Source: Paraburkholderia sprentiae WSM5005 | Lineage (GTDB): Bacteria > Pseudomonadota > Gammaproteobacteria > Burkholderiales > Burkholderiaceae | Length of the DNA: 64,000 nt | NCBI RefSeq assembly: GCF_001865575.2 | Contig: NZ_CP017561.2 | Span: forward strand, 1,922,001-1,986,000 | Direction: 5' to 3' | Shown: in pieces, positions 8,163-16,839 of the stretch | How the letters are laid out: every line of letters begins with the position of its first letter | How positions within the stretch are numbered: the first letter of the stretch is position 1 | The notes under the pieces: model-generated | What the model was told of the DNA's origin: nothing | Database searches by the model: none | The model's input: the letters and a program-made list of their open reading frames with translations, nothing else | Program-made: the position numbers and the translations under genes

Positions 8163-9251
8163 TCAGCGCGCGGTCGAAGCCCGCACGATCAACTCGCCGG
8201 GCAGCAGGCAGTCGCGCGCGCCCATGTGCGCGCCTTCGATGCGCTCGTGCAGGAATTCGACCGCGCGATAGCCGATGTCGTAGGTCGGCTGACGGATCGT
8301 CGTGATGCCGGCGAGTTCGGCCCACTCCGGATCGTCGATGGCAAGCAGCGCGACGCGGCTCTGCCAGTGCGCGCCGTAGCGCGCGTTCAGATGCAGCGCG
8401 AGACGCAACGCGACCGGTGCGTTGGCCGCGAACAGCGCGACGCGTGGCGAAGCGCCGGCGGGCTCAGCAACGTCCCCAGTCAGCGAGTCGATCGCGTGAT
8501 CCAGCTCGGCGAGGCCACGCTCGAGCGCGGCCGCCTCGGCGAGATCGAGCACCAGCGTACGACCGCGCGCGCGACCAGCGTCGCGCATCGCGCGATCGAA
8601 CGCTTCGACGCGCAACTGGCGCGAGCTGACCTGCTCGAACGGCTGCACGACGAACCAGATGTGCCCGAAGCCACGTTCGAGCAAATGCCGCGTGCCGAGC
8701 CCGGCGGCCGCGCGATTGTCGAGACCGACCATGTCGGCGATCAGCCCCTCCACGCGCCGATCGACCAGCACCGCCGGAATCCCGCCGTCGCCGACCGGCC
8801 GCAACGTTTCCTCGCGCACGCCGAGCGCGTTGACGATCACGCCTTCCACGCGATACGTGGTCAGCAGTTGCAGATAACGCCGCTCCATCTCGATTTCGTT
8901 CGCCGCGTGGCAGATCAGCGGCATCAGGCCGAGCGCGTGGCACGCAGCCTCGACGCCTTGCAGCACTTCGACGGAGTACGGATTGGTCAGGTCGGCGACC
9001 AGCATGCCGATCAGCCGGTTGCGGCCGCGCTTCAGGCCGCGCGCCATCTGGTTCGGCTGATAGTCGAGCCGTGCGATCGCAGCTTCGATGCGCGCGCGCA
9101 GCTCGGGCGACAGCGCGCTGATCTCGCCGTTCAGATAGCGCGAGATGCTGGTCTTGCCGGTGCCCGCTTCGCGCGCGACATCGGTGATGGTCGCGCGGCG
9201 CGGCGCCGCGGGCGGACTACCGGGGGGCGTGCTGGGCGGGCTCGTGCTCAT
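8163..9251 (-). CDS. ptxS: LacI-family regulator of 2-ketogluconate use (PtxS-like)
   Basis: The 362-residue protein has a LacI helix-turn-helix at about residues 20-65 (ATITDVAREAGTGKTSISRYL) followed by a periplasmic-binding-protein-like sensor domain. It is the last gene of the kguEKTD cluster, 54 bp after kguD. In pseudomonads PtxS is the 2-ketogluconate-responsive repressor of these genes but is encoded at the other end. The perfect palindrome at 13516-13533, with an AACCGGTT core like known PtxS sites, is its likely target. Assignment rests on family plus context. Confidence 0.8.
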   Translation of the reverse strand: MSTSPPSTPPGSPPAAPRRATITDVAREAGTGKTSISRYLNGEISALSPELRARIEAAIARLDYQPNQMARGLKRGRNRLIGMLVADLTNPYSVEVLQGVEAACHALGLMPLICHAANEIEMERRYLQLLTTYRVEGVIVNALGVREETLRPVGDGGIPAVLVDRRVEGLIADMVGLDNRAAAGLGTRHLLERGFGHIWFVVQPFEQVSSRQLRVEAFDRAMRDAGRARGRTLVLDLAEAAALERGLAELDHAIDSLTGDVAEPAGASPRVALFAANAPVALRLALHLNARYGAHWQSRVALLAIDDPEWAELAGITTIRQPTYDIGYRAVEFLHERIEGAHMGARDCLLPGELIVRASTAR

Positions 9252-9305
9252 GCGCTGATCGTTCGTATCGGTCCGAGGGCGGAAGCTTGCGCGCCGCTGC
9301 GCGAT

Positions 9306-10271
9306 TCACTTCGCCAGGACGTCACGATTGACGATGTTCGTCGTCAACGTGCCATCGAGCGCGGCGACCAGGTTCTCGGCCGCGTTGAGCGCCATCGCAT
9401 GACGCGTTTCGTGGGTCGCCGAGCCGATATGCGGCAGCGCGACCACGTTCGGCATCGAGAGCAACGGCGAGTCCGCCGGCAACGGTTCGGTGTTGAACAC
9501 GTCGAGGCCCGCGCCATGAATCGTGCCGTTGCGCAAGGCCTCGATCAGCGCGGCTTCGTCGACGGTCGCGCCGCGCGACGCGTTGATCAGGATCGCGCTC
9601 TTCTTCATCGAGCGCAATTCGGCCGCGCCGATCAGATGCCGCGTCTCTGGCGTGAGCGGTACCTGCAGACACACGAAGTCGGACTGCGCGAGCAATTCGG
9701 CCAGCTCGACGCGCCGTGCGCCATACGCCTGTTCCGCTTGGCGGTTCGCGCTGCGGTTCGTATAGAGCACGTTCATGTTGAAGCCGAGCGCCGCACGCCG
9801 CGCGACCGCACCGCCGATCCGCCCCAAGCCGACGATGCCGATCGTCTTGCCCTGCACGTCGAGCCCGAACTGCGCGGGCCCGATGCTGGTGCGCCATTGC
9901 CCCGCCCTGACCCAGTCGGCCAGTTCGACGACGCGCCGCGCGCACGCTAGGATCAGCGAGAACACCGTATCGGCGGTCGATTCGGTCAGCACGTCCGGCG
10001 TGTGCGCGAGCACGATGCCGCGGCGCGTGAGGTCGTCGACGTCGAACTGGTCGTAGCCGACCGAGATCGTCGACAGCGCCTTCAGCCGGCTCGCGCCCTC
10101 GAGCATCGCCGGCGTGATCTTCACGCTCGCGCCGATGCCGCCGTCGGCATCGCGCAGCGCGGCGACGAACGGATCATGCCGTGACGGATCGACCTGCACG
10201 ACCTGCGCATGCTGTTGCAGATAGCCGAGCACATCCTCGGGCAGCGACTTCCAGGCGACGATCTTCTTCAT
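9306..10271 (-). CDS. kguD: 2-ketogluconate 6-phosphate reductase (D-2-hydroxyacid dehydrogenase)
   Basis: The 321-residue enzyme has the D-isomer 2-hydroxyacid dehydrogenase layout: split catalytic domain around a Rossmann domain with GLGRIG (148-153) and the catalytic residues Arg233 (NASRG), Glu262 (NTEP) and His281 (LPHIGSAT). By context it reduces 2-keto-6-phosphogluconate to 6-phosphogluconate, feeding the Entner-Doudoroff pathway; by sequence alone GhrB-type glyoxylate/2-ketogluconate reductase is equally possible. Its ATG shares one base with the kguT stop (TGATG), so translation is coupled. Confidence 0.87.
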   Translation of the reverse strand: MKKIVAWKSLPEDVLGYLQQHAQVVQVDPSRHDPFVAALRDADGGIGASVKITPAMLEGASRLKALSTISVGYDQFDVDDLTRRGIVLAHTPDVLTESTADTVFSLILACARRVVELADWVRAGQWRTSIGPAQFGLDVQGKTIGIVGLGRIGGAVARRAALGFNMNVLYTNRSANRQAEQAYGARRVELAELLAQSDFVCLQVPLTPETRHLIGAAELRSMKKSAILINASRGATVDEAALIEALRNGTIHGAGLDVFNTEPLPADSPLLSMPNVVALPHIGSATHETRHAMALNAAENLVAALDGTLTTNIVNRDVLAK

Positions 10272-11560
10272 CAGCTAATTTTCCTTGCGACGGTGGGACG
10301 AGCGGGTTCACTTCTTTCGGCGCTGGCCGGCTTGACGGCAAGCGTCAGGAGCACCGCGGCGACGAGCGCCACGCTCATGAATGCATACGATGCCGCGGGC
10401 GATCCGGTCGCGCCGTTCAGATAGCCGACCACGTACGAGCCGACGAACGAACCGAGCGCGCCCATGCTGTTGATCAGCGCCATCGCGCCGCCCGCGACGT
10501 TCTTCGGCAACAGCTCCGGCACGATTGCGAAGAACGGCCCGTACGGCGCGTACATGGCGGCGCCCGCGATCACCAGTAGCGCATACGAGACCCAGAAATG
10601 GGCGGAGCCCAGGCCGTACGACACCGCGAACGCGATTGCGCCGATCAGCAGGAACGGCCACACGAACACCTTGCGGCGGTTGAGTTTATCCGATGCCCAC
10701 GAAGCTGCAAGCATCGCGATCGTCGCGGCCAGATACGGCAGCGCCGACAGCCAGCCGGTTTCCACCATGCCGATCGACGAGCCGTTCTTCAGGATCGACG
10801 GCAGCCACAGCACGAAGCCGTACACGCCGATGCTCCAGCAGAAATACTGCGCGCACAGCTTGATTACCGCGGGCGTGCGAAACGCCTCGCTGTAGTTGCG
10901 CACCGGCTTGATCGCGGCCTGCTCGGCGCGCAGCGTCTGCGCTAGCGCGTCCTTTTCCTGCGGCGAGAGCCACGACACCTGCTCGGGCTTGTCCTTCACG
11001 AGGAACCACCAGCAGATCGCCCAGATGATCGCGGGCGCGCCCTCTGCGATGAACATCTGCCGCCAGCCAAACGAATGCACGAGATAACCGGACACGATCG
11101 ACATCCACAGCACCGTGACTGGATTGCCGAGGATCAGGAACGTGTTCGCGCGCGAACGCTCGCTCTTCGTGAACCAGTTGCTGATGAAGATCAGCATCGC
11201 CGGCATCACCGCGGCTTCGACGACGCCGAGCAGGAAGCGGATTGCGATCAGCGACGGGATGTTGCTGACGATGCCGGTCAACGCGGCGCAGCCGCCCCAC
11301 AGAACGAGGCTCCAGAACACCAGCTTCTTCACGCTGCGACGTTCGGCGTAGATCGCGCCCGGAATCTGGAAGAAGAAATAGCCGAGGAAGAACAGCGCGC
11401 CGATCAGCGACGCGAGCCCCTTGCTGATGCCGAGATCGTGGTTGATGCCGGCCGCCGACGCGAAGCCGAAATTCGCGCGGTCCAGATACGCGAGGCTGTA
11501 CGTGATGAACACGATCGGCATGATCGTCCACCAGCGGCGAATCGCAAGCGATGAGGTCAT
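10271..11560 (-). CDS. kguT: MFS 2-ketogluconate transporter
   Basis: A 429-residue major facilitator with 12 predicted helices of the anion:cation symporter group (YLDRANFGFA in helix 1, then GYFFFQIPGAIYAERR between helices 2 and 3). It lies between the kinase and reductase of the kgu operon, so the natural substrate is 2-ketogluconate taken up across the inner membrane. The ATG has AAGGAGA upstream. Stop overlaps the start of kguD. Confidence 0.87.
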   Translation of the reverse strand: MTSSLAIRRWWTIMPIVFITYSLAYLDRANFGFASAAGINHDLGISKGLASLIGALFFLGYFFFQIPGAIYAERRSVKKLVFWSLVLWGGCAALTGIVSNIPSLIAIRFLLGVVEAAVMPAMLIFISNWFTKSERSRANTFLILGNPVTVLWMSIVSGYLVHSFGWRQMFIAEGAPAIIWAICWWFLVKDKPEQVSWLSPQEKDALAQTLRAEQAAIKPVRNYSEAFRTPAVIKLCAQYFCWSIGVYGFVLWLPSILKNGSSIGMVETGWLSALPYLAATIAMLAASWASDKLNRRKVFVWPFLLIGAIAFAVSYGLGSAHFWVSYALLVIAGAAMYAPYGPFFAIVPELLPKNVAGGAMALINSMGALGSFVGSYVVGYLNGATGSPAASYAFMSVALVAAVLLTLAVKPASAERSEPARPTVARKIS

Positions 11561-11653
11561 GGAAGTCTCCTTGGACGGCGTGGTCCCGAATCAATGATGA
11601 AAAAAACTGGGCGCGCTGAGCGCGCTCTCGTTGTCGATGCAGTCCGAGCCGCG

Positions 11654-12637
11654 TCAGGCCGCGCTTGCGATGCCTGACACCTCGGCGAGTTCCAGCGCGT
11701 CAAGTTCGGCGCGGCTCGGCAAACCTTCCGAATCGCCGATCACCTGGATCGCGAGCGCACCGATGCGGTTGCCGCGTGCGACCGCCCGCGCGAGCGTGCG
11801 GCCTTCGAGCAGCGCGCTGATCACGCCGACCGCGAAACCATCGCCCGCGCCGACCGTATCGACGACGTTCGCGACCGGCCGGCCGGTGATCGTCGCGGCA
11901 TCGGTCGCGGTGCGGTAATACGCGCCCTGCGCGCCGAGCTTGACGATCACACCGCGCGCGCCGCGCTCGAGGTAGAACGTCGCAATGTCCTCCGGCTGCG
12001 AGTAGCCGGTCAGAATCTCGCCCTCGCCGATCCCTGGCAGCACCCAGTCGGCGAGCGCGGCGAGCGCGTTCAAGCCTTCGACCATCGCCGCGCGCGACGG
12101 CCACAGCGTCGGACGCAGGTTCGGGTCGAACGAAATCGTCCTGCCTGCTCCACGCATTTCGCGGGCCAGGTGGAACGCGAGTTCGCGCGAACTCGCCGAG
12201 ATCGCCGGGGCGACGCCGGTCAGATGCAAATGACGCGCGCTCAGCACGTAATCGGCGACGTAGTCGTCGACTGACAAATGGCTCGCCGCCGAGCCCTTGC
12301 GGAAGTATTCGACCGCCGGATCGCTGCCGTCGTCGTTCTTCGATTTCAGCTGAAAGCCGGTCGGATAGCGTGCGTCCGTGCTCACGCAGCGCTGATCGAT
12401 GCCCTCTTTGGTCAGCGTATCGCGCACGTACTGGCCGAATGAATCGTCACCGACACGGCTCATCCAGCCCACGCTGAAGCCGAGCCGGGACAAGCCGATC
12501 GCGACGTTCAGATCCGCGCCGGCGATGCGCTTCGTGAATCGCCCGACGCTCGCGAGTGGGCCGGTTTCGGCGGCGACGAACATCGCCATCGCTTCGCCGT
12601 AGGTGATCACATCGAGGATGGGGTCCGGGTGGGTCAT
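11654..12637 (-). CDS. kguK: 2-ketogluconate kinase (PfkB family)
   Basis: A 327-residue PfkB/ribokinase-family sugar kinase. It has the N-terminal GEAMAMF and GGADLNVA-like (AGADLNVAIGLSRLG) substrate segment, DPNLRP at 171-176, and the ATP/anion-hole motif DTVGAGDGF at 260-268 with catalytic Asp266. Position in the operon points to phosphorylation of 2-ketogluconate at C6; 2-keto-3-deoxygluconate kinases look similar, so context decides. Start taken at 12637, with AGGAG seven bases upstream; a further ATG at 12679 lacks one. Confidence 0.87.
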   Translation of the reverse strand: MTHPDPILDVITYGEAMAMFVAAETGPLASVGRFTKRIAGADLNVAIGLSRLGFSVGWMSRVGDDSFGQYVRDTLTKEGIDQRCVSTDARYPTGFQLKSKNDDGSDPAVEYFRKGSAASHLSVDDYVADYVLSARHLHLTGVAPAISASSRELAFHLAREMRGAGRTISFDPNLRPTLWPSRAAMVEGLNALAALADWVLPGIGEGEILTGYSQPEDIATFYLERGARGVIVKLGAQGAYYRTATDAATITGRPVANVVDTVGAGDGFAVGVISALLEGRTLARAVARGNRIGALAIQVIGDSEGLPSRAELDALELAEVSGIASAA

Positions 12638-12693
12638 GCTGTGCTCCTGGTGGTGCTTCCGATGCGGGTGATTCGTCATGCCGCGTCGCGCGC

Positions 12694-13482
12694 CTACACT
12701 CGTGCGAGCCAGTTCACATAACGCGCGGCATCCGCGTCGATCCGGCTCGGGTCGAACGGAAACTCGATGCCGCGCGGTACATCGCGCGGCAGGCGCTCGA
12801 GGAGCGCGCGGAATGACGCGTCATCGTCGGCCGGCGCGCTCGCGAAGCGCCGCGCGCCCTCGCCCGCGATGGTCTTGCAGTGGATGTACTCGACATGCGG
12901 TGCGAGCTGCGGCGCGATGTCGAGCGGCGCGACGTCGACCCATGCCCAGTTGCCGGTATCGAAAGTCATGCCGAGCGCGCCCGCGTGGCCTTCGCGCGCG
13001 AGCGCGTCGAACAGCCCGACGAACTGCTCGGGCGAGCCTCCCTGCGCCAGTTGCCCGTTTTCGACGACGACCCGTGGATGCGCGCCGCTCCCGGTGCCAG
13101 AGCCGACCTGCGCGGCGATGGCCGCGCCGTCAGCGTCGTCCGCGAAGCCACCGAGTTGCAGCTTGACGAAGCGCGCGCCGAGCGCGGACGCCTGGTCGAG
13201 CGCGATCCGCAGTGCATCGGTATCGAGCCGGCCGTGCGCCGCGTACAACGATGCCGGCGTCGAAAACACCGACCACAGACCTAGATCCGTCAACGCCGCG
13301 CCGAGCGCACGCAACGGTTGCGGGTGCGCGTCCGCGTCACTCGCGAACAGTTCGCGGCGCACTTCGAACCCGGCCGCGCCGGCCCGCTTTGCCGCCCGTG
13401 CCCATTTCAGGTGACCGTCGACGCGTACCGCGTTCATGCCGAACGCGCTGGCGACGATCACGATCTCCACTGCATCAGCCAT
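12694..13482 (-). CDS. kguE: KguE-like sugar phosphate isomerase/epimerase
   Basis: A 262-residue xylose-isomerase-like TIM barrel. Likely metal ligands sit in VVVENG, MTFDTGNW, YIHCKT and GIEFPF, in the order usual for this superfamily. It is first in the kgu operon, as in Pseudomonas, where its exact step is poorly defined. I choose the ATG at 13480-13482 because a longer frame (to 13677) would run through the operator palindrome and add unrelated sequence. The upstream 18-bp palindrome lies 34 bp before this start. Confidence 0.83.
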   Translation of the reverse strand: MADAVEIVIVASAFGMNAVRVDGHLKWARAAKRAGAAGFEVRRELFASDADAHPQPLRALGAALTDLGLWSVFSTPASLYAAHGRLDTDALRIALDQASALGARFVKLQLGGFADDADGAAIAAQVGSGTGSGAHPRVVVENGQLAQGGSPEQFVGLFDALAREGHAGALGMTFDTGNWAWVDVAPLDIAPQLAPHVEYIHCKTIAGEGARRFASAPADDDASFRALLERLPRDVPRGIEFPFDPSRIDADAARYVNWLARV

Positions 13483-13515
13483 GTCGAATTTGCTCAATTC
13501 TCTCGTGGAGTGCGC

Positions 13516-13533
13516 TTTGGAACCGGTTCCAAA
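13516..13533. promoter_or_regulatory. PtxS-type operator palindrome upstream of kguE
   Basis: TTTGGAACCGGTTCCAAA is a perfect 18-bp palindrome ending 34 bp before the kguE ATG. The AACCGGTT core matches the published pseudomonad PtxS operator, which has TGAAACCGGTTTCA; here one base per half-site differs. It is the only such site I find near the operon, so one site may control kguEKTD-ptxS, with ptxS autoregulated as last gene. Confidence 0.75.
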
Positions 13534-13710
13534 CGCACTTTGAAAAAAAGCGCCGAGGCGCTGCGATGTGCAAATGATGCGCGGTGCCGCCCGCGCACAC
13601 CATAGAGGAAATCCCGAAGTGCGACGGGTGTGCGGCGAGCATAAAGCGAGGCACGCGGGCTGCCCGCACACGTTCACAGTTGCCCCGGCGACACGCGGCG
13701 AGCGCTCGAC

Positions 13711-14604
13711 TCAGCCGCCCCCGTCCGCGACGCACATCGCCAGAAACTGCTCGACCACCCGAGACGGTGCGCTCGCATGCGGCACCAGAATCGACAGCCG
13801 CCGCGTCAGCGGCTGCGGCCTGAGCGACATCAGCTGCAGCGCACCGTCCTCGTGGCGCATCGACATCGCCGACACGAAGCCGACGCCCATGCCGGCCCGC
13901 ACCGCCTCTTTCACCCCTTCAACCCCGGCGATCTCGAGCGCGACACGCATCGGCACGCCCGCGCGGGCGAACTCGCGCTCGACCGTCTGTCGCACGCCCG
14001 AGCCTTCCTCGCGCAGCACCAGCGGATACCCGCCGAACGCGGCCAGCTCGATGCGCCCGCCGCTGTCGGCCTGCGCGAGCGGATGCGCACGCGGCATGAT
14101 CGCGACGATCTCGTCCTCGCGCCAAGCGTGCACGAGCGTGTCCGGCGGCAGATCGTTGCCGGCTGGGCCCTCGATCATCGCGATATCCACCGAACCGAGC
14201 GCGCCGACGATCTCGGCCGTGTTGCCGTTGGCGGTATGCACGCTCACGTCCGGGTAGCGGCGATGGAATTCGGCGATCAGGTACGGCAGCAGGTAGCTGG
14301 CCGGTGTCGTACTCGCGCCGATCCGCAAGGTGCCCTGCTCGAGACCGCGCAGCGCGTCGCGATAGGCATGGGCCTGCCGCCAGGTGTCGCGCAGCCGCGC
14401 CGCATAGCTGGCGAGCTGCTCGCCGGCGGGCGTCAGCCGCACGCCGCGGCCATCACGCTGATACAGCGGCTCGCCGAACTCGTCCTGCAGCTGCCTGAGC
14501 TGCCCGGACACCGCCGGCTGCGACAGATGCAGCGCCACCGCCGCCCGGCTGATGTTGCGATGTTCGGCGACGGTGGCGAACGTTATAAGTTGGTCCGGGG
14601 TCAT
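13711..14604 (-). CDS. LysR-family regulator (YeiE-like), divergent from yeiH
   Basis: The 297-residue product has the LysR winged helix at the N-terminus (LITFATVAEHRNISRAAVALHLSQPAVS region, about residues 5-35) and a two-lobed effector domain. It is transcribed away from a YeiH-type gene across an AT-richer 135-bp gap, the same arrangement as yeiE-yeiH in enterobacteria, where YeiE responds to sulfite. It probably controls that exporter and itself. Confidence 0.88.
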   Translation of the reverse strand: MTPDQLITFATVAEHRNISRAAVALHLSQPAVSGQLRQLQDEFGEPLYQRDGRGVRLTPAGEQLASYAARLRDTWRQAHAYRDALRGLEQGTLRIGASTTPASYLLPYLIAEFHRRYPDVSVHTANGNTAEIVGALGSVDIAMIEGPAGNDLPPDTLVHAWREDEIVAIMPRAHPLAQADSGGRIELAAFGGYPLVLREEGSGVRQTVEREFARAGVPMRVALEIAGVEGVKEAVRAGMGVGFVSAMSMRHEDGALQLMSLRPQPLTRRLSILVPHASAPSRVVEQFLAMCVADGGG

Positions 14605-14739
14605 CTCAATTAAGTATCAGTTCATCCGATATTTCACATTCTAAATGATGATTTTTCATATCGTTATATCTAATTTAGGATTAGTCCCGTTGCCGCTCCC
14701 GCAGTCTCATGCAGTCCTTTCGAAGTCAGGCACCCGACC
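14605..14739. promoter_or_regulatory. Divergent LysR/yeiH control region
   Basis: This gap is markedly AT-rich compared with its surroundings. It contains CTAATTTAG around 14670-14678, an interrupted palindrome centred on T, and further TAT/ATA-rich pieces typical of LysR binding sites and divergent promoters. I cannot fix the -10 and -35 boxes. Confidence 0.5.
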
Positions 14740-15819
14740 ATGTCCACGCCCACCGTTCCGCTTCCCGCCGCCTCCCCCGCGCTGTCCACCCGTGGCCAGC
14801 TCAACGGCGTACTGTTCGTTGCGCTATTCGCGGCCGCCGTCACGCGCATCGCGGCGATTCCGGCGATTGCGGGTCTCGGCCTGAGTCCGCTGATCGTCGG
14901 CATCGTCGCCGGTGCGATCTACGGCAACGCACTGCGCGACGGCATGCCGGCCAGCTGGGCGGCCGGGGTCAACTTCTCGGCGCGCAAGCTGCTGCGTATT
15001 GCGGTCGCGTTCTTCGGCTTGCGCGTGAGCTTGCAGGAAATCGCGCAGGTCGGGCTGCCCGGTCTCGCGCAATCGGTGCTGATCGTGGTCAGCACGCTCG
15101 TGATCGGCACCTGGGCCGGCATGAAAATCATGAAGCTCGATCGCGACACCGCGCTGCTGACGGCGGCCGGCAGCGCGATCTGCGGCGCAGCCGCGGTGCT
15201 CGCGTTCGAGTCGACGCTGCAATCGAAGCCGCACAAGAGCGCGATGGCGGTTGGCAGCGTCGTGCTGTTCGGCACGCTGTCGATGTTCCTGTACCCGGTG
15301 TTGTTCAGGGCCGGCTGGCTGCACCTCGATACGGTCGGCGCCGGCCTGTTCTTCGGCGGCACGATCCACGAGGTCGCGCAGGTGGTCGGCGCGGCGAGCA
15401 ACGTGAGCCCGGAAGCGACGCATATCGCGACGATCGTCAAGATGACCCGCGTGATGCTGCTCGTGCCGGTATTGCTGGTCGTGGGCCTGTGGGTGAACCG
15501 CGCCGCTCGCGGCGCGAAGGATGCCGGCACGGACGGCGCCGCGCCGCGCAAGCTGGCGATCCCCTGGTTCGCGCTCGGCTTTCTCGCCTGCGTCGTGATC
15601 AACTCGCTGCACGTACTGCCGCAAAGCGCCACCTCGACGCTGAACCTCGTCGACACCTTCGCGCTGACGATGGCCATGACCGCGCTCGGCATCGAAACGC
15701 GAGTCTCGCAGATCCGCGAAGCGGGCCCGCGCGCGCTGACCACTGGCCTGATTCTGTACGTGTGGCTGATCGCCGGCGGACTGGGCATCACATCGACCGT
15801 CCAGCACCTGTTCCGCTGA
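14740..15819 (+). CDS. yeiH: YeiH-family putative sulfate/sulfite exporter
   Basis: A 359-residue inner-membrane protein with about ten helices. It carries signature segments of the YeiH family (GIVAGAIYGNALRDG, SAICGAAAVLAFES, GTIHEVAQVVGAA). The family has been proposed to move sulfate or sulfonate-derived anions outward; direct biochemical proof is thin. The partner LysR gene is divergent. A GC-rich hairpin with a T tract follows at 15851-15871, so it is probably transcribed alone. Confidence 0.85.
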   Translation: MSTPTVPLPAASPALSTRGQLNGVLFVALFAAAVTRIAAIPAIAGLGLSPLIVGIVAGAIYGNALRDGMPASWAAGVNFSARKLLRIAVAFFGLRVSLQEIAQVGLPGLAQSVLIVVSTLVIGTWAGMKIMKLDRDTALLTAAGSAICGAAAVLAFESTLQSKPHKSAMAVGSVVLFGTLSMFLYPVLFRAGWLHLDTVGAGLFFGGTIHEVAQVVGAASNVSPEATHIATIVKMTRVMLLVPVLLVVGLWVNRAARGAKDAGTDGAAPRKLAIPWFALGFLACVVINSLHVLPQSATSTLNLVDTFALTMAMTALGIETRVSQIREAGPRALTTGLILYVWLIAGGLGITSTVQHLFR

Positions 15820-15850
15820 GCCGTCGCCGGCTTCCCCGCCTTTCCCGACA

Positions 15851-15871
15851 CCCCGCCGCGCGCGGGGTTTT
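15851..15871 (+). terminator. Intrinsic terminator after yeiH
   Basis: CCCCGC pairs with GCGGGG around a CGCGC loop (15851-15867) and is followed by TTTT. It lies 32 bp after the yeiH stop. Confidence 0.65.
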
Positions 15872-15989
15872 GCGCTTTCTGGCGCACCATCCGGGCCGAT
15901 CACACGGCATACTCGTTGCTGCGAATTTTGCTCCCGCAACCCGCCCGTGCGCGACGTCCGCGTCGGGCCACCGGAATGAGGATCGATCG

Positions 15990-16727
15990 ATGAGCCTGGA
16001 ACTGTACTACTGGGACGGCCTGCAAGGCCGCGGCGAATTCGTGCGGCTCGCGCTGGAGGAAGCCGGCGTCGCCTATGTCGAAGTCGCACGCGGTAAACCG
16101 TCGAAGGGCCAAGGCACCGAAGCGATGATGGCGGTGATGCAAAGCCCCGACGAACCCTATCCGCCGTTCGCGCCACCGTTTCTGAAAGACGGCGATCTGG
16201 TGATCTCGCAGACCGCCAACATCCTGTTCTATCTCGGCCCGCGACTCAACCTCGCGCCGACGGTGGAGAGTCTGCGCTATGTCGCGAACGGCCTGCAGCT
16301 GACGATCGCCGACGTCGTCACCGAAGCGCACGACACCCACCATCCGCTCGCGAGCGGCCGCTACTACGAGGAGCAGAAAGACGCGGCGCAGGTGCGTGCG
16401 CACGATTTCATCGACCATCGGATTCCGAAGTTCATGTCGTATTTCGAGCGCGTACTCGCGCAGAATCCGGCCGGCGACAGCTTCATGGTCGGCGACACGC
16501 TGAGCTACGTCGACCTGTCGATGTTCCAGCTGATCGACGGTCTGCTGTACGCGTTTCCGCGCGCGCTGAAGCGCTTCGGTGAGCATTATCCGCGGCTCGC
16601 CGCGCTGCACGACAGGGTGATCGCGAGACCGAACATCGCCGCGTATCTGGACTCGGACCGGCGCATCGCGCATAACGAAAGCGGCATCTTCCGGCACTAT
16701 CCGGAACTCGACCGGGCGGCGACTTGA
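15990..16727 (+). CDS. Glutathione S-transferase
   Basis: The 245-residue cytosolic protein has the thioredoxin-fold N-terminal domain (LELYYWDGLQGRGEFVRLALEEAG) with an early Tyr as candidate catalytic residue. LVISQTANILFYLG matches the glutathione gamma-glutamyl site (SxT/S-A region), and the C-terminal domain is all-helical with the usual YVDLSMFQLIDGL core. It resembles the Mu/Sigma-like bacterial class. Start chosen at the ATG after TGAGGAT. No clear link with yeiH upstream; a strong hairpin at 16760-16787 follows. Confidence 0.88.
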   Translation: MSLELYYWDGLQGRGEFVRLALEEAGVAYVEVARGKPSKGQGTEAMMAVMQSPDEPYPPFAPPFLKDGDLVISQTANILFYLGPRLNLAPTVESLRYVANGLQLTIADVVTEAHDTHHPLASGRYYEEQKDAAQVRAHDFIDHRIPKFMSYFERVLAQNPAGDSFMVGDTLSYVDLSMFQLIDGLLYAFPRALKRFGEHYPRLAALHDRVIARPNIAAYLDSDRRIAHNESGIFRHYPELDRAAT

Positions 16728-16759
16728 TCCGCCTCACCCGCCCCCGCCCGCTCGCCGCC

Positions 16760-16787
16760 GCGCGCCCGCCATTCGAGGCGGGCGCGC
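16760..16787 (+). terminator. Strong hairpin between the GST and ClC genes
   Basis: GCGCGCCCGCC (16760-16770) pairs perfectly with GGCGGGCGCGC (16777-16787) around ATTCGA, followed by a modest T-containing tail. Eleven pairs make it a likely terminator of the GST transcript. It ends eight bases before a GTG that could start the ClC gene, which argues for a start further downstream. Confidence 0.6.
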
Positions 16788-16839
16788 TGCTGTTGTGCCG
16801 CGGTTTTATCAACCTTCGCTCACGCCCCGTACCGTCGAC

